Part shown: positions 52,065-62,772 of the stretch, piece after piece | Position numbering within the stretch: position 1 is the stretch's first letter | How the letters are laid out: every line of letters begins with the position of its first letter | Assembly (NCBI GenBank): GCA_023212725.1 | Contig: JALBYF010000056.1 | Coordinates: 60,907 to 124,906 of the forward strand | Length of the DNA: 64,000 nt | Direction of reading: 5' to 3' | DNA from: Tranzscheliella williamsii | Taxonomy: Eukaryota > Basidiomycota > Ustilaginomycetes > Ustilaginales > Ustilaginaceae | Made by a program: the position numbers and the translations under genes | Notes under the pieces: generated by a model | The model's input: the letters and a program-made list of their open reading frames with translations, nothing else | What the model was told of the DNA's origin: nothing | Database searches by the model: none

Positions 52065-53090
52065 TTAGACTCGGGAAGCCTGGAGCTGGGCAACGGCGGG
52101 GTTGACCTTCTTGCCGTCCTTGTTGAATCGGACACGAGGAGGAGGGAGACGGTTTCGTCGGCCGACACGAGATCGAACTCGGACAATGTGAGCGTGAATG
52201 GCGCACGAGACACAGTAGACGACCTTGATGTAGAGCTTGGGAAGCGCGTACTCCTGGTAGACGGAGGCCTCGGACAAGTCGCGAATGGCAGCGGCCTCAA
52301 CAATGTTGCGGACGGTGAATCGCTTGATGGCCTTGTCCTTGGGGACAGCCCGAGCACAGTTAGAGCATCGGACAAAGGTGACGTGGCCTCGGCCGGACTT
52401 GTTGCGACTGTAGCCACAAGAAGGGAGACAGAAGAAGAACGAGGCACAAGATGGATGAGCACAAATGCCATCGCAGGTGGCCCACTACGACCGAGCCAGA
52501 CATGCCAAACAACATCCACACTGCCACTGATTCCGCAACCTTAGCCACATCGCTCCGCCTAATCGCTATAGCTATCGCCTTTGTTGTCGAAAAAGCGGAG
52601 TTGCCGCGTTCAAGAGCTAAGCCTGTGTGTCGGATTGCCTGGTCGAGCTGGGCATTTGAACTGAGCACGCTAGAGGTCGAGCCCTTGTCGTATGCTGTCG
52701 GCGAACTAAATCCCCACTCTCCATGTGGCGAAGGAAGGAGAACCGCGCATGTTGAAGCTCCTTCAGGCCGGCTTGGTAGACGGAAGTTGTGGGCGCAACG
52801 GGTCGATGCTGTGTAGATGTCGCGGATCAAAAGAGGCTGGCAATACGGGCCAGCTCGCTATGAGGATGCTCTGCATTTGGCGGTGCTGTTGCGCGTAATT
52901 GAGCACAACTGAGGGAGTCGAGCCCGATAAGACCTCTAGCGTCGACGGGAAAAGCGATGGCGCTGGCGCTGGCGAGGGCATTGTGGCAGCGTATTGCGAG
53001 TGGTGGCAGCGTGGCGTGTTTGTGGATGGGGCATGCTGTCGATAGATAGGTAGGGACTACTTACCCGCCGTTTCTTCTCTTCTTAGTCAT
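52065..53090 (-). CDS. RPS26: 40S ribosomal protein eS26, two exons
   Basis: Exon 1 is 53090-53065, only 26 nt (MTKKRRNG plus two bases). The intron is 53064-52408 (657 nt, donor GTAAGT, acceptor GGCTACAG). Exon 2 is 52407-52065. The spliced protein is 122 residues: MTKKRRNGG then [14 protein letters not shown], the first Cys pair in [18 protein letters not shown], the second in [19 protein letters not shown], and the typical [13 protein letters not shown] end. eS26 binds the mRNA exit channel of the 40S subunit. Intron placement right after the basic N-terminal codons is common for fungal ribosomal protein genes. I looked for C/D box snoRNA signatures in the long intron and saw none. Confidence 0.96.
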
Positions 53091-54072
53091 TTTGGATAGT
53101 CTTGATGGTGAGAAGCAAGATAGAGGATCGAGCCGGACTGGCCAACTTGACGTGTGGCTCGCCCGTGACCAGGCAGAGCCTCTCCGCTCTCCGCTCTCAG
53201 CCAGTCTGGCCATCGACTTGGCCATCGTGGAAGCCTTTCTCTCCAAGGCAGTCCGCGGCTCTCGGCTTTGCCTCATCACTCCTCGGCCGAGCTTGTTCGT
53301 ATGGCACGTGATGCGGATCTCTTCTCGTTCGAGAAATGAAAACGGAAAACGAACCGAGTCTAACAGGTGAGTGTGGTTTTCAGACCAGTCATTAGGTAAT
53401 CAACGGTAAGAGGATGAACCGTGGATGACAGAACACGTGATGCCCGCGCCCCACCAGAAGGGTTGTGCGCGTGGGAATAACACTATGCAGGTCTATGCAA
53501 GTGTGATCCGCTCATAAATCACATTTCATAACGCTTTACTCTTACGTTGAAGCTGTCCACTTCCTATTCACCTTGCATCTTCGCAATGCTCACCGCACCC
53601 CAAGGTTGCCATTCTCATCCTCCTCTTCATCTTCATCTCCGTCCTGACCCGCGACGACAACCTCTGGAACCTTACTCTTGTCCTCGCTGCACCCTCGCCT
53701 TGTCGTAGCTCGACACAGCAGCGACACTGGGCTAAGGCATCCTCAGCACGCAAAGTCCCGCCGCCCTTCATCCATCTCTGTCTTGGCTGCACAAACAGCC
53801 CCCATCTTCCCTTCCCTCTCCTCATCACAAAGGCCCAAGCATCCCTCATAGATGGCCGTTTGGCGACCCTCGAACAACTCGATTCTAGTATCCTCTGCTT
53901 TCCAGCGTCGCATCGGTACGCCTTCGGCAGACTCGTACCTGTCGTGAAGCGTGAGTGTCCGCGTACACCGTGCAATTAGCTCATCTGCACCTTGGCCTGG
54001 ACCCGCCTATCCTGCATTGCGGAAAGCGGCTGCTGAATAGAACCGCATCCGGCTTTCGATCCGAGCAGCAAC
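53091..54072. promoter_or_regulatory. Divergent region between eS26 and the large disordered-protein gene
   Basis: About 980 bp. The second half (53570-53900) is C/T-rich on the plus strand. A possible 5'UTR intron donor GAAGC|GTGAGT lies near 53950-53957 ahead of the 54073 start. No gene recognised. Confidence 0.4.
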
Positions 54073-57000
54073 ATGGTCCATAGCATTCGCAGACCAAGGC
54101 CCATGCCCACCTTGACCTCAACATCATCTGTGTACAGCGACGAGAATACTTCGCCCTTTTCTGCGGATCACTCTCTCTCTTTCCAGCAAGGCCATCTGCC
54201 CTCTTCGCCTCTCGTCAGCAACAGTATTCTTTACAGCATGCCCGACCCTACCAGCAACATCCCCCGCTCTTTTTCTCCTATCAAATCTCTGTCTCCCTAC
54301 AAACGCACCGCCTCTCCGAACAAGCCCAGCTCCCGCAACGAAGACACACAACAACGTGCTTTCTCCCAGAATACCGCCGCACTGCAGACCAAGCAGAATC
54401 CTCCGGGTGGCCTGCTTACTCCGCCCAGCTCTTCAGAGGCACTTCCTATGACTCCCACCCGCGCAAGCACACGGCTTGCCCCTCTGGCTCATAGGCCTGT
54501 CTCGCCTTCCCCCACTCGGCCTACATCCCTCCGTTCTTCTCCAGCAAAAGCGCGCTCGACGATCCCTTCGGTCGGCCGCAACCGCATCAGTCTCTCCCAA
54601 AGATATGTTCTCGAGGACGACAATCAATCCGAGAGCGATGATGATGAGCAGGATGATCAGGACGACGAGATCCAGATGGTCACTTTTAGGCGGGGAGGCG
54701 CCGAAGCCACCTTCCTAAAGGAGATCAAGGAAAACGGCTGGGATCAGGAGCTTCGCACAAGTCCTATCAAATTCACCTACCTCGAGCCCGAACAACCCGC
54801 ACCTTCGACCCGAGCCAGAGCCGGATCCAAACAGCGATCGACCACGCCGCGTCCACCCCTCGCATCCTCTTCGCAGCCCGCCGCGGCTCAGACCGCCGAT
54901 ACATCTAGCGAGTCGATCAAATCATCCTCTTCCATGACGACGGCGAAAGGCAAACCGACGACGAGCAGGAGGAGCCTGTCCGCGAGAAGGTCTCTGGCCA
55001 GAACATCGGCGCCACCCGCCGTCAGCAGAGCCAGTTTGATGCGTGACCGCCCTTCCTTGCCCGAGTCCCCCAGCGACGACCCTCTGCTCCTTACCGGTCC
55101 AGACGGCATCGTCTATTCTGGCAATCTTGCTGCCCAATATGCGAGTATGCGCGCCTCCCAACCTATTGCCGATCAGAGCGTCAGTTCCAGAAGGTCCTTC
55201 CACGAACAGTATGCCGCCAGCCCTTCTGCACGCGCGCGATCCGCAAGCACCACATCGAACCTTGCTCGACGCCCATCCAACTCGCTTGCAGAGATGAGCA
55301 GGGCTCCTCCAACGCCGGTGCAAGACCTCACACTTGCTCATGTCGCTGAGCAAGACGAGGAGCGCGCAACCGAGCAGGAAGGAGAGCTGCATGCCGATTC
55401 TATGGACATCAACGATGACACTGCCCTTTGGCAAAGCCACGACGATGCTGGTTTGGCCTCTGATTCCGATTCGGAGCCAAATTCGCCAAGGAAACTACAG
55501 GTCTCGGTCACAGAGCAAGACGTTGCAGACGACAGCTCCCTCAGCATCGGTGCAAACAAGCAGCAGGAACAAGAGGCGACCGAAGCAGAGCACGGCCAAG
55601 ACTCATCCGACCAAGATGCGGAATACGATTTCAGCATATCGGCACCGGCGGCTGCTCTCGCGTTCGGGCGAGGCGGATCCTACGGTGACACGTCCGAGCT
55701 TGCCGCTCAGCAAGCGGAGCCAGTCCATGGACAGGATGAACCATCCGTGTCGGTTGCCGAGAGTGCTGACAGCAGTGTTGACCGGTCCAGCCTTTCGTCG
55801 TCCACCGAAAATCCGCTCGATCCGCTCGAGGCAGCCGCTTCCGCTTTTGCGGGAGCGAATCAAGATCTCGGCGATGAGTCCAACGGTCTGTCGCATCAAG
55901 ATATCTCTGCTGTCATCGAAGAGTCGTTCATCGGCTACGACCAGGAAGAGCTTTCTGTGAACGAACCCGAGATGAACCGACGACAAAGCCCGTCGACCAG
56001 CAGCGACGAGTCTGCAGGCAGTGTCCGAACGCCGCCTCCGCCGGCGCGGATCGGCACGCTGACGGCCGTCACGCCCGTCGAGCCCTACGACGATGACCGT
56101 GGACCAGTAGTGCACGGCCAGGCAGCCATGTCTACAGAAGAGGTCCCGGACACCACTACAGACGCGGATGAGGAGGCCCGCATCCGGCTTCCCATCCTTC
56201 AAAACACGGTGGAAGTCGTTATCCCCTACACCCCTAACGACCTGCCCCGCAGCATCGTGCCGGGCCGTGCGAGTCTGTCCTCCACCTTCGAGCTCTCCAA
56301 CCGTCTCCGCAACAATGAGGCGGCCGACCCGCGCCATAAGGCCTTTCGAGAGCTGCCCCGCGCGGTCCACCAAGAGCTGCTCGAAAGAATCCGGCGTGTG
56401 TCGCCCCGAGCAACTTCTCATGCGCCCTCCGAAGCAGACAGCGAGGACAGGTCTTTGGTGTCCAACCCGTCAGGAGAAGCGCAGAGGGAAGCGCACAGCG
56501 AGGAAGAGGACGCCGATCTAGGACACCAGTATGGGCATGAAGCCATCGAAACAGATGTGGAGTCCGAAGCCGACGCAATGCTCGACGCGCAGTCGCAGTC
56601 CGCATCGGAGCAGAGCACTAGTGCAGCGGGAGAAAGCTCCAACGACGCTGCCGACGTCTCCATGTCGATGCTCACCCGGAGCCATGCTGGGCTGCCAGAC
56701 TCGTCCCACCTGATGGCCGGAGTCGAGCTCGACACCGCGTCGGATCTGTCGTCGTCGCCGGACGATCAAGAAGACGCGTCGGGCCGCACGGATGAACGCT
56801 CGTCTGATTCCGAGGAAGAGATGAGCGAGTCAGAGCAGGGCCGCGACAGCAGGCTCGAGCACGAGGCGGTGGGAGACGACAGCCAAGATAACGACCAGGA
56901 CCGCGACACAAATGAGGACGACGAGAATGAGGATGACGAGGATGAGGATGCACGGTCTTCGGTCTCGGACGCGCATGATGATGCCGATGAATCTGCCTCT

Positions 57001-58938
57001 GCGATTGTCATCCTAGCCTCATCAGCCTCGCCCTCGCGCGGGTCGGATGAGACGGACGAGGACGAGGGCGAGAGCGAGAGCGAGAGTGAGAGCGAGAGCG
57101 AGAATGAGAGCTCCAGTCCCGAGCGTAGCGCCAGCTCGGGCTCTTCGTCAGCCCAGCGGGATGATTTGTCTGGCCGCGCCGCCGGCTCGAGCATTCTGCG
57201 GGGCATGGACGAGAGCTCGGTTTCGGCTCGGATTCACACCATCCACCTAAAGCAGCCAAGGCCGATGGAGGCCAACGAGGCCAGCATGATGTCGGGCGAC
57301 GCATCGCACTCGCAGAGCCGCGTTCTCAAGCTGAGCCAGCAGACCTCGACGCCGATCATCGAGATCTCCTCGCTGGACCCGCGCGCAGCAGCGCGCGCAA
57401 CCGCGATTCTGAAGCTCTTTCACCAGTACGTCGACGAGGGCTGGCTCTCGGGCGCCGACCTCGGCGACCATTCCGGTGCGACCACCGCCACGGGCGACAA
57501 GATGCGACGCTTCGTCGACGCGATCCGGCATGCTGACCGCGCCGCCGCGCAGACGGGGCGCCGCGGCGCCAGCTCCATCGGCGACGCTTCGGCGGCGGAT
57601 GCGGGCAGCACTGCGGACCTGACGAGCATCATGATGGATGCCGAGCTTTCGCTGGCGCGCCAGGGCACCGCCGAGACGGAAACCCTGCTCCTGTCGCGGG
57701 CCACGAGCGCCGCCGACTCGCCGGGCCTGAATGGGGTCCCCGAGACGCCGCGCGCTGCGCCGGCCTCCGCTAGAGTGGCCGCGTCCCCGGCGACGCCGTT
57801 CCTGCCGGGCGGATTCAGAAGCGCGCCGCGGCACGAAGATCGGGCAGGGCAAGCCGCGGCGGCAGGCTTGGCGGCTGAGCGCGGCCGCGCACCTCAGACT
57901 CCCGGCGGCGCGCGGGAGGCTCGACGGGCAGAGATCCTGGAGCCGCCCGCCCGCGGCGAGGTCGACCCGCGCGTCTGGACGCAGCGCGACTGGACGCGGC
58001 TGGACACCTACTTCCTCGCCGGGTTGCGGCTGGTGTCGCGGCAACGGCTGGGCGCGGGCGCGGCGCGCGCCAGCCGGGCAGCCAGGGTGAGCGCCTACCG
58101 CGCGGCAATGGAGGCGGTCGAGCTGGACGAGGCAGTGGACCGCTTTCTGGACGACATGCAGATCGCGCGCGCGCTGCGCACGGCCGAGTGGTCGCATACC
58201 AAGATCTACTTCCGCCTCGAGGCGCTGCTGCGCAAGTACATGCGCAAGCTCGACGGTGCAGACCGCTCGCTTGACGGTGCGGACCGCTCGCTCGCCGCCG
58301 ACACGGAGGCGCTCCAGTGGAGCCTGGACGGCAGCGCCAGCGCCGCGGCGAGCCGCAGCGCACCCGCGCCCGCGCGCGCCCCCGGCCGCGTCTCATTCGG
58401 CACGCCCTATCGCACCGGCGCGCACAGCACCCCGGCCGCCAAGCCGCCCACCCCGCTCGCCCTCGATACGCCCGACGTCGGCGTCCTCGGCCGCACCTCC
58501 AGGCTCATCTCGCGCCTCAGCGGCTCCTATTTTGGCCTTGCCAGCCCCAGCACCGCACCCGTGCCCGTCGACAGCTCGTCCAAGCGCAAGCGCACCGCCG
58601 CCCAGCCCGACACCGCCGCACTGCGCCCCACCAAAAAGCCACACCCCGATACATCGCTCGCGGCGTCCACAACGGCGGGCAACGCGGCCACAAGGTCCCA
58701 CGCCGACACGTCGCTCTCGTCGCTCTCGGCGTCGTCGGTGCGCGGCACGCTGTTTCAAGGCTCGCGCATGCTCGCTGGCAGCTCGTCCGGCGTCGCGCAC
58801 ACGCCGCTCTCGCTCCTCTCGCCACGCACCCACGCGCACGCCGCCGCCAAGGCCGACGCGCTCCGCGCCAGCCGCAACGCGCGCAACTGGCACAGCCCCC
58901 GCCGCAACCCCCCCGCCCGCTCCCGCCACGCCGCCTAG
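54073..58938 (+). CDS. Large Ser/acid-rich disordered protein with a conserved-looking C-terminal helical block
   Basis: 1621 residues, single frame from ATG 54073. I do not recognise the family. Most of the chain is disordered: Ser/Pro/Arg-rich at first with many S/T-P sites (SFSPIKSLSPYKRTASPNK), then Ser/Asp/Glu-rich, with an (ES)n run near 57065-57105. An early order-prone segment is MVTFRRGGAEATFLKEIKENGWDQ (about 200-225). The only long ordered part is about 1295-1395: DPRVWTQRDWTRLDTYFLAGLRLV, then AVDRFLDDMQIARAL and EWSHTKIYFRLEALLRKYMRKL, a Trp-containing helical pattern that looks like a real domain. A 21-bp exact-length duplication follows (LDGADRS twice). Many S/T-P sites suggest a Cdk-regulated nuclear protein, which is inference. 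Convergent with the methyltransferase gene. Confidence 0.75.
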   Translation: MVHSIRRPRPMPTLTSTSSVYSDENTSPFSADHSLSFQQGHLPSSPLVSNSILYSMPDPTSNIPRSFSPIKSLSPYKRTASPNKPSSRNEDTQQRAFSQNTAALQTKQNPPGGLLTPPSSSEALPMTPTRASTRLAPLAHRPVSPSPTRPTSLRSSPAKARSTIPSVGRNRISLSQRYVLEDDNQSESDDDEQDDQDDEIQMVTFRRGGAEATFLKEIKENGWDQELRTSPIKFTYLEPEQPAPSTRARAGSKQRSTTPRPPLASSSQPAAAQTADTSSESIKSSSSMTTAKGKPTTSRRSLSARRSLARTSAPPAVSRASLMRDRPSLPESPSDDPLLLTGPDGIVYSGNLAAQYASMRASQPIADQSVSSRRSFHEQYAASPSARARSASTTSNLARRPSNSLAEMSRAPPTPVQDLTLAHVAEQDEERATEQEGELHADSMDINDDTALWQSHDDAGLASDSDSEPNSPRKLQVSVTEQDVADDSSLSIGANKQQEQEATEAEHGQDSSDQDAEYDFSISAPAAALAFGRGGSYGDTSELAAQQAEPVHGQDEPSVSVAESADSSVDRSSLSSSTENPLDPLEAAASAFAGANQDLGDESNGLSHQDISAVIEESFIGYDQEELSVNEPEMNRRQSPSTSSDESAGSVRTPPPPARIGTLTAVTPVEPYDDDRGPVVHGQAAMSTEEVPDTTTDADEEARIRLPILQNTVEVVIPYTPNDLPRSIVPGRASLSSTFELSNRLRNNEAADPRHKAFRELPRAVHQELLERIRRVSPRATSHAPSEADSEDRSLVSNPSGEAQREAHSEEEDADLGHQYGHEAIETDVESEADAMLDAQSQSASEQSTSAAGESSNDAADVSMSMLTRSHAGLPDSSHLMAGVELDTASDLSSSPDDQEDASGRTDERSSDSEEEMSESEQGRDSRLEHEAVGDDSQDNDQDRDTNEDDENEDDEDEDARSSVSDAHDDADESASAIVILASSASPSRGSDETDEDEGESESESESESENESSSPERSASSGSSSAQRDDLSGRAAGSSILRGMDESSVSARIHTIHLKQPRPMEANEASMMSGDASHSQSRVLKLSQQTSTPIIEISSLDPRAAARATAILKLFHQYVDEGWLSGADLGDHSGATTATGDKMRRFVDAIRHADRAAAQTGRRGASSIGDASAADAGSTADLTSIMMDAELSLARQGTAETETLLLSRATSAADSPGLNGVPETPRAAPASARVAASPATPFLPGGFRSAPRHEDRAGQAAAAGLAAERGRAPQTPGGAREARRAEILEPPARGEVDPRVWTQRDWTRLDTYFLAGLRLVSRQRLGAGAARASRAARVSAYRAAMEAVELDEAVDRFLDDMQIARALRTAEWSHTKIYFRLEALLRKYMRKLDGADRSLDGADRSLAADTEALQWSLDGSASAAASRSAPAPARAPGRVSFGTPYRTGAHSTPAAKPPTPLALDTPDVGVLGRTSRLISRLSGSYFGLASPSTAPVPVDSSSKRKRTAAQPDTAALRPTKKPHPDTSLAASTTAGNAATRSHADTSLSSLSASSVRGTLFQGSRMLAGSSSGVAHTPLSLLSPRTHAHAAAKADALRASRNARNWHSPRRNPPARSRHAA
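58252..58293 (+). repeat. 21-bp in-frame tandem duplication
   Basis: Two copies, 58252-58272 and 58273-58293, differ at two synonymous positions. They encode DGADRSL twice, just after the conserved-looking C-terminal block of the large disordered protein. Confidence 0.93.
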
Positions 58939-59051
58939 CCCGCCAACCCACCCCCTCCACGCCGCCAAAGTCAATCCACTTCCGGCGTCGCCTGCGCACG
59001 ACGTCACTGCACAAATGTAGTAGCGATAGAGAGGCGAGCGTGGTGTCTGTG

Positions 59052-59762
59052 CTAGCGGTCCGCCTGCGGGTGCTTGGTGCAGATGTAGACGTAGTAGTGG
59101 AACGCGTCACCGAGTGTGCGGGTCTCGATGGTCCAGCCGGGGATGCGGTTGAGGTGGGGGAGGCGGAAGTGGGGCTGGCCAAAGGTGATGTAGATGAAGC
59201 GGGCGCCTGGTTTGAGGAGGGTGAGGACGCCTTGGAGTTCGGCGTGAGCGGCGGCCTGGGCGGCGGGGGAGGGGTTCCAGACCGAGGCGGAGCGGGGTTC
59301 GGCGAGGAGGGCGTCCATGGTGCCCTTGTCGATGGCGGTGTCGAACGAGGCGGGGCCGCCAAGCGTTGCGAGGTTGGCGGGGGTGGTGAGCTGGGTGATG
59401 TCCATGACGTGCCATGCCTGCGCCGGGTGGCGCGCGCCCATCTGCGCAATGCACGCCGCCGAGTAGTCCACATTCACCATGCGCCCATACCCGGCCGCCT
59501 CCATCTCGCCCGACAGCGCACTGTTGCCACACCCCAACATCAGCACCCGCCCCTCCCGCGGCACCACCTCGTCCAGCAACTCCCTACAGCAGTCACACTG
59601 TCAGCTTGCCGCTCCCAAACCCACCGCGCGCAACACCACTCACCGCAGATCCGCATACGTCCGGAACCAGTCAAACGACCCCTCCGACCCCTCCCCCGCA
59701 TACCGCGCCTCCCAGTACGCCTGCTCCCCAAACTGCTCGTTGCGCTCCGCTCCCAGCGACAT
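59052..59762 (-). CDS. Class I SAM methyltransferase, EEF1AKMT4/METTL13-like, two exons
   Basis: Exon 1 is 59762-59644 (119 nt, MSLGAERNEQFGEQAYWEARYAG..). The intron is 59643-59584 (60 nt; donor GTGAGT, acceptor CTGTAG), and exon 2 59583-59052. The spliced protein has 216 residues. The N-terminal YWEARY...FDWF block is the usual lead-in of this family. Motif I is VLMLGCGNSALS, followed by VNVDYSAACIAQM, the WHVMDITQL step and SFDTAIDKGTMDALL (the DKGTLDAL signature). Then come LLKPGARFIYITFGQPHFR and a closing strand YYVYICTK. Relatives methylate lysines of translation factor eEF1A; the substrate here is inferred. The GQPHFR segment replaces the more common S-x-PH-R version and still fits. 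Confidence 0.92.
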
Positions 59763-60124
59763 CCCTCTTGTCCCTAGCAGCCGAACCGTACAAAGAAGAT
59801 TGCAACTCGCTCCGCGTCACCGTCAGCGTTCAAGGTGGATAGGGTCGTGGTGCGTAGCCACAATCGAGCCCTTCGCCCGGCTCCTCTTTTCAAGCCTTCG
59901 CCCCACTCCCGGCTTCCGGGCAGCGCTATTGCAGCGCAAAAAAATCTCACTTCCGCAGGCCAGAAGCAGTCGAGCCAAGGCGAGGTGGGGCACAAGACAC
60001 AGCAACTTCGGTCTGTCGTTAAGGGTGGATTCATTCTGAGCCTGGTTTTGGGGGCGAGAATGGAACAGTGGGTGGGGCAAAGAGCGGGACAAGTCGGGGC
60101 GGAGCGCATGGATGCGGCGGACGC
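59763..60124. other. Short intergenic region, 362 bp
   Basis: It is the sub2 3' flank plus the methyltransferase promoter, both on the minus strand. No gene seen. Confidence 0.5.
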
Positions 60125-62772
60125 TTAGGCGTTCATGTAGGAGGAAGCCTCGATGGTCTCGGGGAGCTCGGGGACGGCAACTTCGAAGCGGCTCTGGATC
60201 TGCTTGAGCACCTCGGCGTCTTCATCGGAGCTGACAAACATGATCGCCAGACCCTTGGTGCCGAAACGACCTGCACGGCCGACTCGGTGCAGGTAGCTGT
60301 CGGCGTCCGTGGGCGTGTCGTATGAGATGGAGACGTTGACACGCTCCACGTCGATACCTCGGCCAAAGATATCCGTGGCCACCAGGATCCGCTTCTCAAA
60401 GTTCTTGAACTGCTGGTATCGCTTGATTCGTTCTTCCTGCGCCAGCCCGCCGTGGATGCAGATCGAGGGGAAGTTGCACTCCCGCAGCAGCTTGTCCAGC
60501 TCGTTGGCCCGGGAGATGGACTTGACAAAGATAATCACCTGGTTGAACTCCAACGAGTCCAACAGGTCGTTCAGCTTGCGGTTCTTGGCCGACTCTTCCA
60601 GCCGCACGTAGTGCTGCTGCAGGCCGTGCAGCGTCAGCTTCGTCTCGTCGTCCACGTAGATCTCCAGCGGCTGTGCGGAAAACAAACAAAATGGGCAAAC
60701 GTTCCGGGTCAGAATGCAGACACGCCAGCTCAGCGCCAAGCAGACTCCTGGCGGCTTCGCGCACATCTCCGGCACTCACGTTTTGCATAAACTTCTTGCA
60801 CGTAGGGCGCACCTCCTTGGCGAGCGTGGCCGAGAACATCATCACCTGCTTGTGGTGTGGGGTCGCACGGAAGATGTCTTGCACATCGCGACGCATGTCG
60901 ACCTGCTCCAGAATCTTGTCGCACTCGTCGATGACGAAATGCTTGACGCCGGAAGCTTTTAGGCTCTTATCACGCACCAGCGCGTTCATTCGCCCGGGAG
61001 TACCGACAAGGATGTGCGGGCACTTGGTCTTGTCCTTCAGCATCGCCTGGTTCTCGGTCACCGGTGTGCCGCCGTAGATGACACCGGTGCGCACATCGGG
61101 CATGTACTTGGTAAATCGTGCATACTCGTTGCGGATCTGGTAGGCCAGCTCACGCGTGTGGCAGAGCACCAGAACAGAAACTTCGCCATCGACAGGCTCG
61201 ATCTGCTGCAGCGTCGCGAGGACGAACACGGCCGTCTTACCCATACCGGATTTGGCTTGGCAGACGACGTCCATGCCGAGAATCGACTGAGGGATACATT
61301 CCTGCTGCACTGTGTGCCGCGCACCGCATCATCGAAAAGTGCAGTAGGAGAGTCAGAACAAGAGCGAGGGGCGCATGTGGACCTAATAGCAACTGGCAAC
61401 GTACCTTCGGAGGGGTGTTCGAAACCAAGATCAGAGATGGCTCGGAGAAGCTCTGGCTTCAGGAGAAAGTCTCGGAAACCAGTCGAGTGGATACCGACGT
61501 AGGAGCCCTGTGGATGGTGTAATGAAACGAAAGGGAAGGAGAGGGGGATTGCAAGGCGAATGACCACCGAGTGGACACGAGTAGGATGTAGGCCCGACAG
61601 AGACGACGATCCGATCGTAGGCCAAGGTCAAGCAAAGTTCATCAAGCATTGACGGAGGCCAGGGAACGGTGCGACATTCCGGGATAGAGGATGAAAATGG
61701 GGTGCAAGTGGGCGAGCAGAGCGAAAAAAGAGAAGATAAGATGTTTAGATCCTGCTCGTTATTGTGCTGGTGGAAGAAGCGTAGATGAACGGAGGTCGAA
61801 CTGGCGCGGGCTTGTGTCGGAATGAAGCACGATGCGGTGGCCGAAGATGCATAGACATTGCGAAGAAATCAAGGCGGAGCAAGTTAGGTGGTCTGACTGC
61901 GCAGTCCTGCTACCGACTGCAGCAATAACTCGAGTCCAATAGACTAACGGAAGTCGAGACAAAAGGGACAATATGCCGATGTCGAACACCGGCCCTTTGC
62001 CGGCTCGGGCGACTGTGCAAATTTCTGCGCTGCGGGCCCCTCGGCTTCGCTGATCAGAGTATGAACCTTCTGGACCACCCATGGGACAAGGCGGAGATAT
62101 GCTGAACTGGCCGCGGACCAGGACGCTCTGAGCTTCTTGAGGGCGGATATGTAGCCGATGCCCGCTGTGCGATTCGCTTGGGTACGTCAGACGGCATCAC
62201 ATCAGGGCGAGGACGAGGAGCAAGCGGGATGTGAATGACCCGAGATGCAACTAAGATTCCGAGAATCGTGCTTGGGCTCGGGCGCATACGGCAGGACCGC
62301 ATCCTCGCCTTGATGTGCGCAAACGACCGCGCCGAAGAGAGTAGGCTAGTTCCATACTGGGGAAGGGGCAGCAGATATTCTTTCTTCGCCAAGCCTATAG
62401 GAGCAGATCATAGCTCGTCTTGGGCCACCGCAAGATGCTTCGGACACTGGATACCTCGCGCGTCGTATACTTAGGTTCATTCGGTCTATCGGGCGGAGTG
62501 GAAGGAGATGCTCGCCTTTTTGTCTTTGTCGCCGTCCGCGGTGGCGGCAGCGCCGTTGCCGGTAGCAGCGGCTCCGTTAGTGGCGGAAGTAGGGGCGACT
62601 GCAACCTCCTCCTCGTAGTCGATAAGGCTGTCATAGGAGGCACGAACAGGCGCGGTAGAGACGCGGATGAGGTTGACGCATGTTAGTTTCGGATGCTGAC
62701 TACGTCGCTGGTTGGGTTGGAGAGTGGGCGAGAGCGACAGAAGACTCACTCTTCGTTGTCGATGGCAGACAT
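60125..62772 (-). CDS. SUB2: DECD-box RNA helicase Sub2 (UAP56), five exons, one apparent GC-AG intron
   Basis: Exons: 62772-62750, 62627-62516, 61507-61405, 61309-60780, 60670-60125; 1314 nt, 437 residues (yeast 446). Joins keep frame and give [45 protein letters not shown] and [12 protein letters not shown], all as in UAP56/Sub2. Introns are 122, 1008, 95 and 109 nt. Intron 2 begins AAAAAG|GCGAGC, a GC donor: the exon has only one alternative GT donor (62605), which would remove the linker that other Sub2 proteins have. Motifs: [27 protein letters not shown], and HRVGRAGR near the C-terminus; the end is SSYMNA. Sub2 works in spliceosome assembly and, with THO/Yra1, in mRNA export. Confidence 0.96.
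61508..62515 (-). other. 1008-nt intron 2 of sub2 with GC-AG ends
   Basis: Ten times longer than the other introns in this gene. The donor reads AAG|GCGAGC and the acceptor ATCCACAG. I see no coding frame or small RNA signature inside. Long, weak-donor introns in Sub2 genes could allow autoregulation by splicing, which is inference. Confidence 0.65.

Noticed and set aside
53568..53975. 135-codon minus-strand frame upstream of the large gene
   Set aside because: Begins within C/T-rich promoter-like DNA; no domain and no coding-like composition.
58317..59777. 486-codon plus-strand frame spanning the end of the large gene and the methyltransferase gene
   Set aside because: It covers the 3' part of one gene out of frame and the antisense of another; its start falls within coding sequence and its residues are mostly Arg/Pro/Ala.
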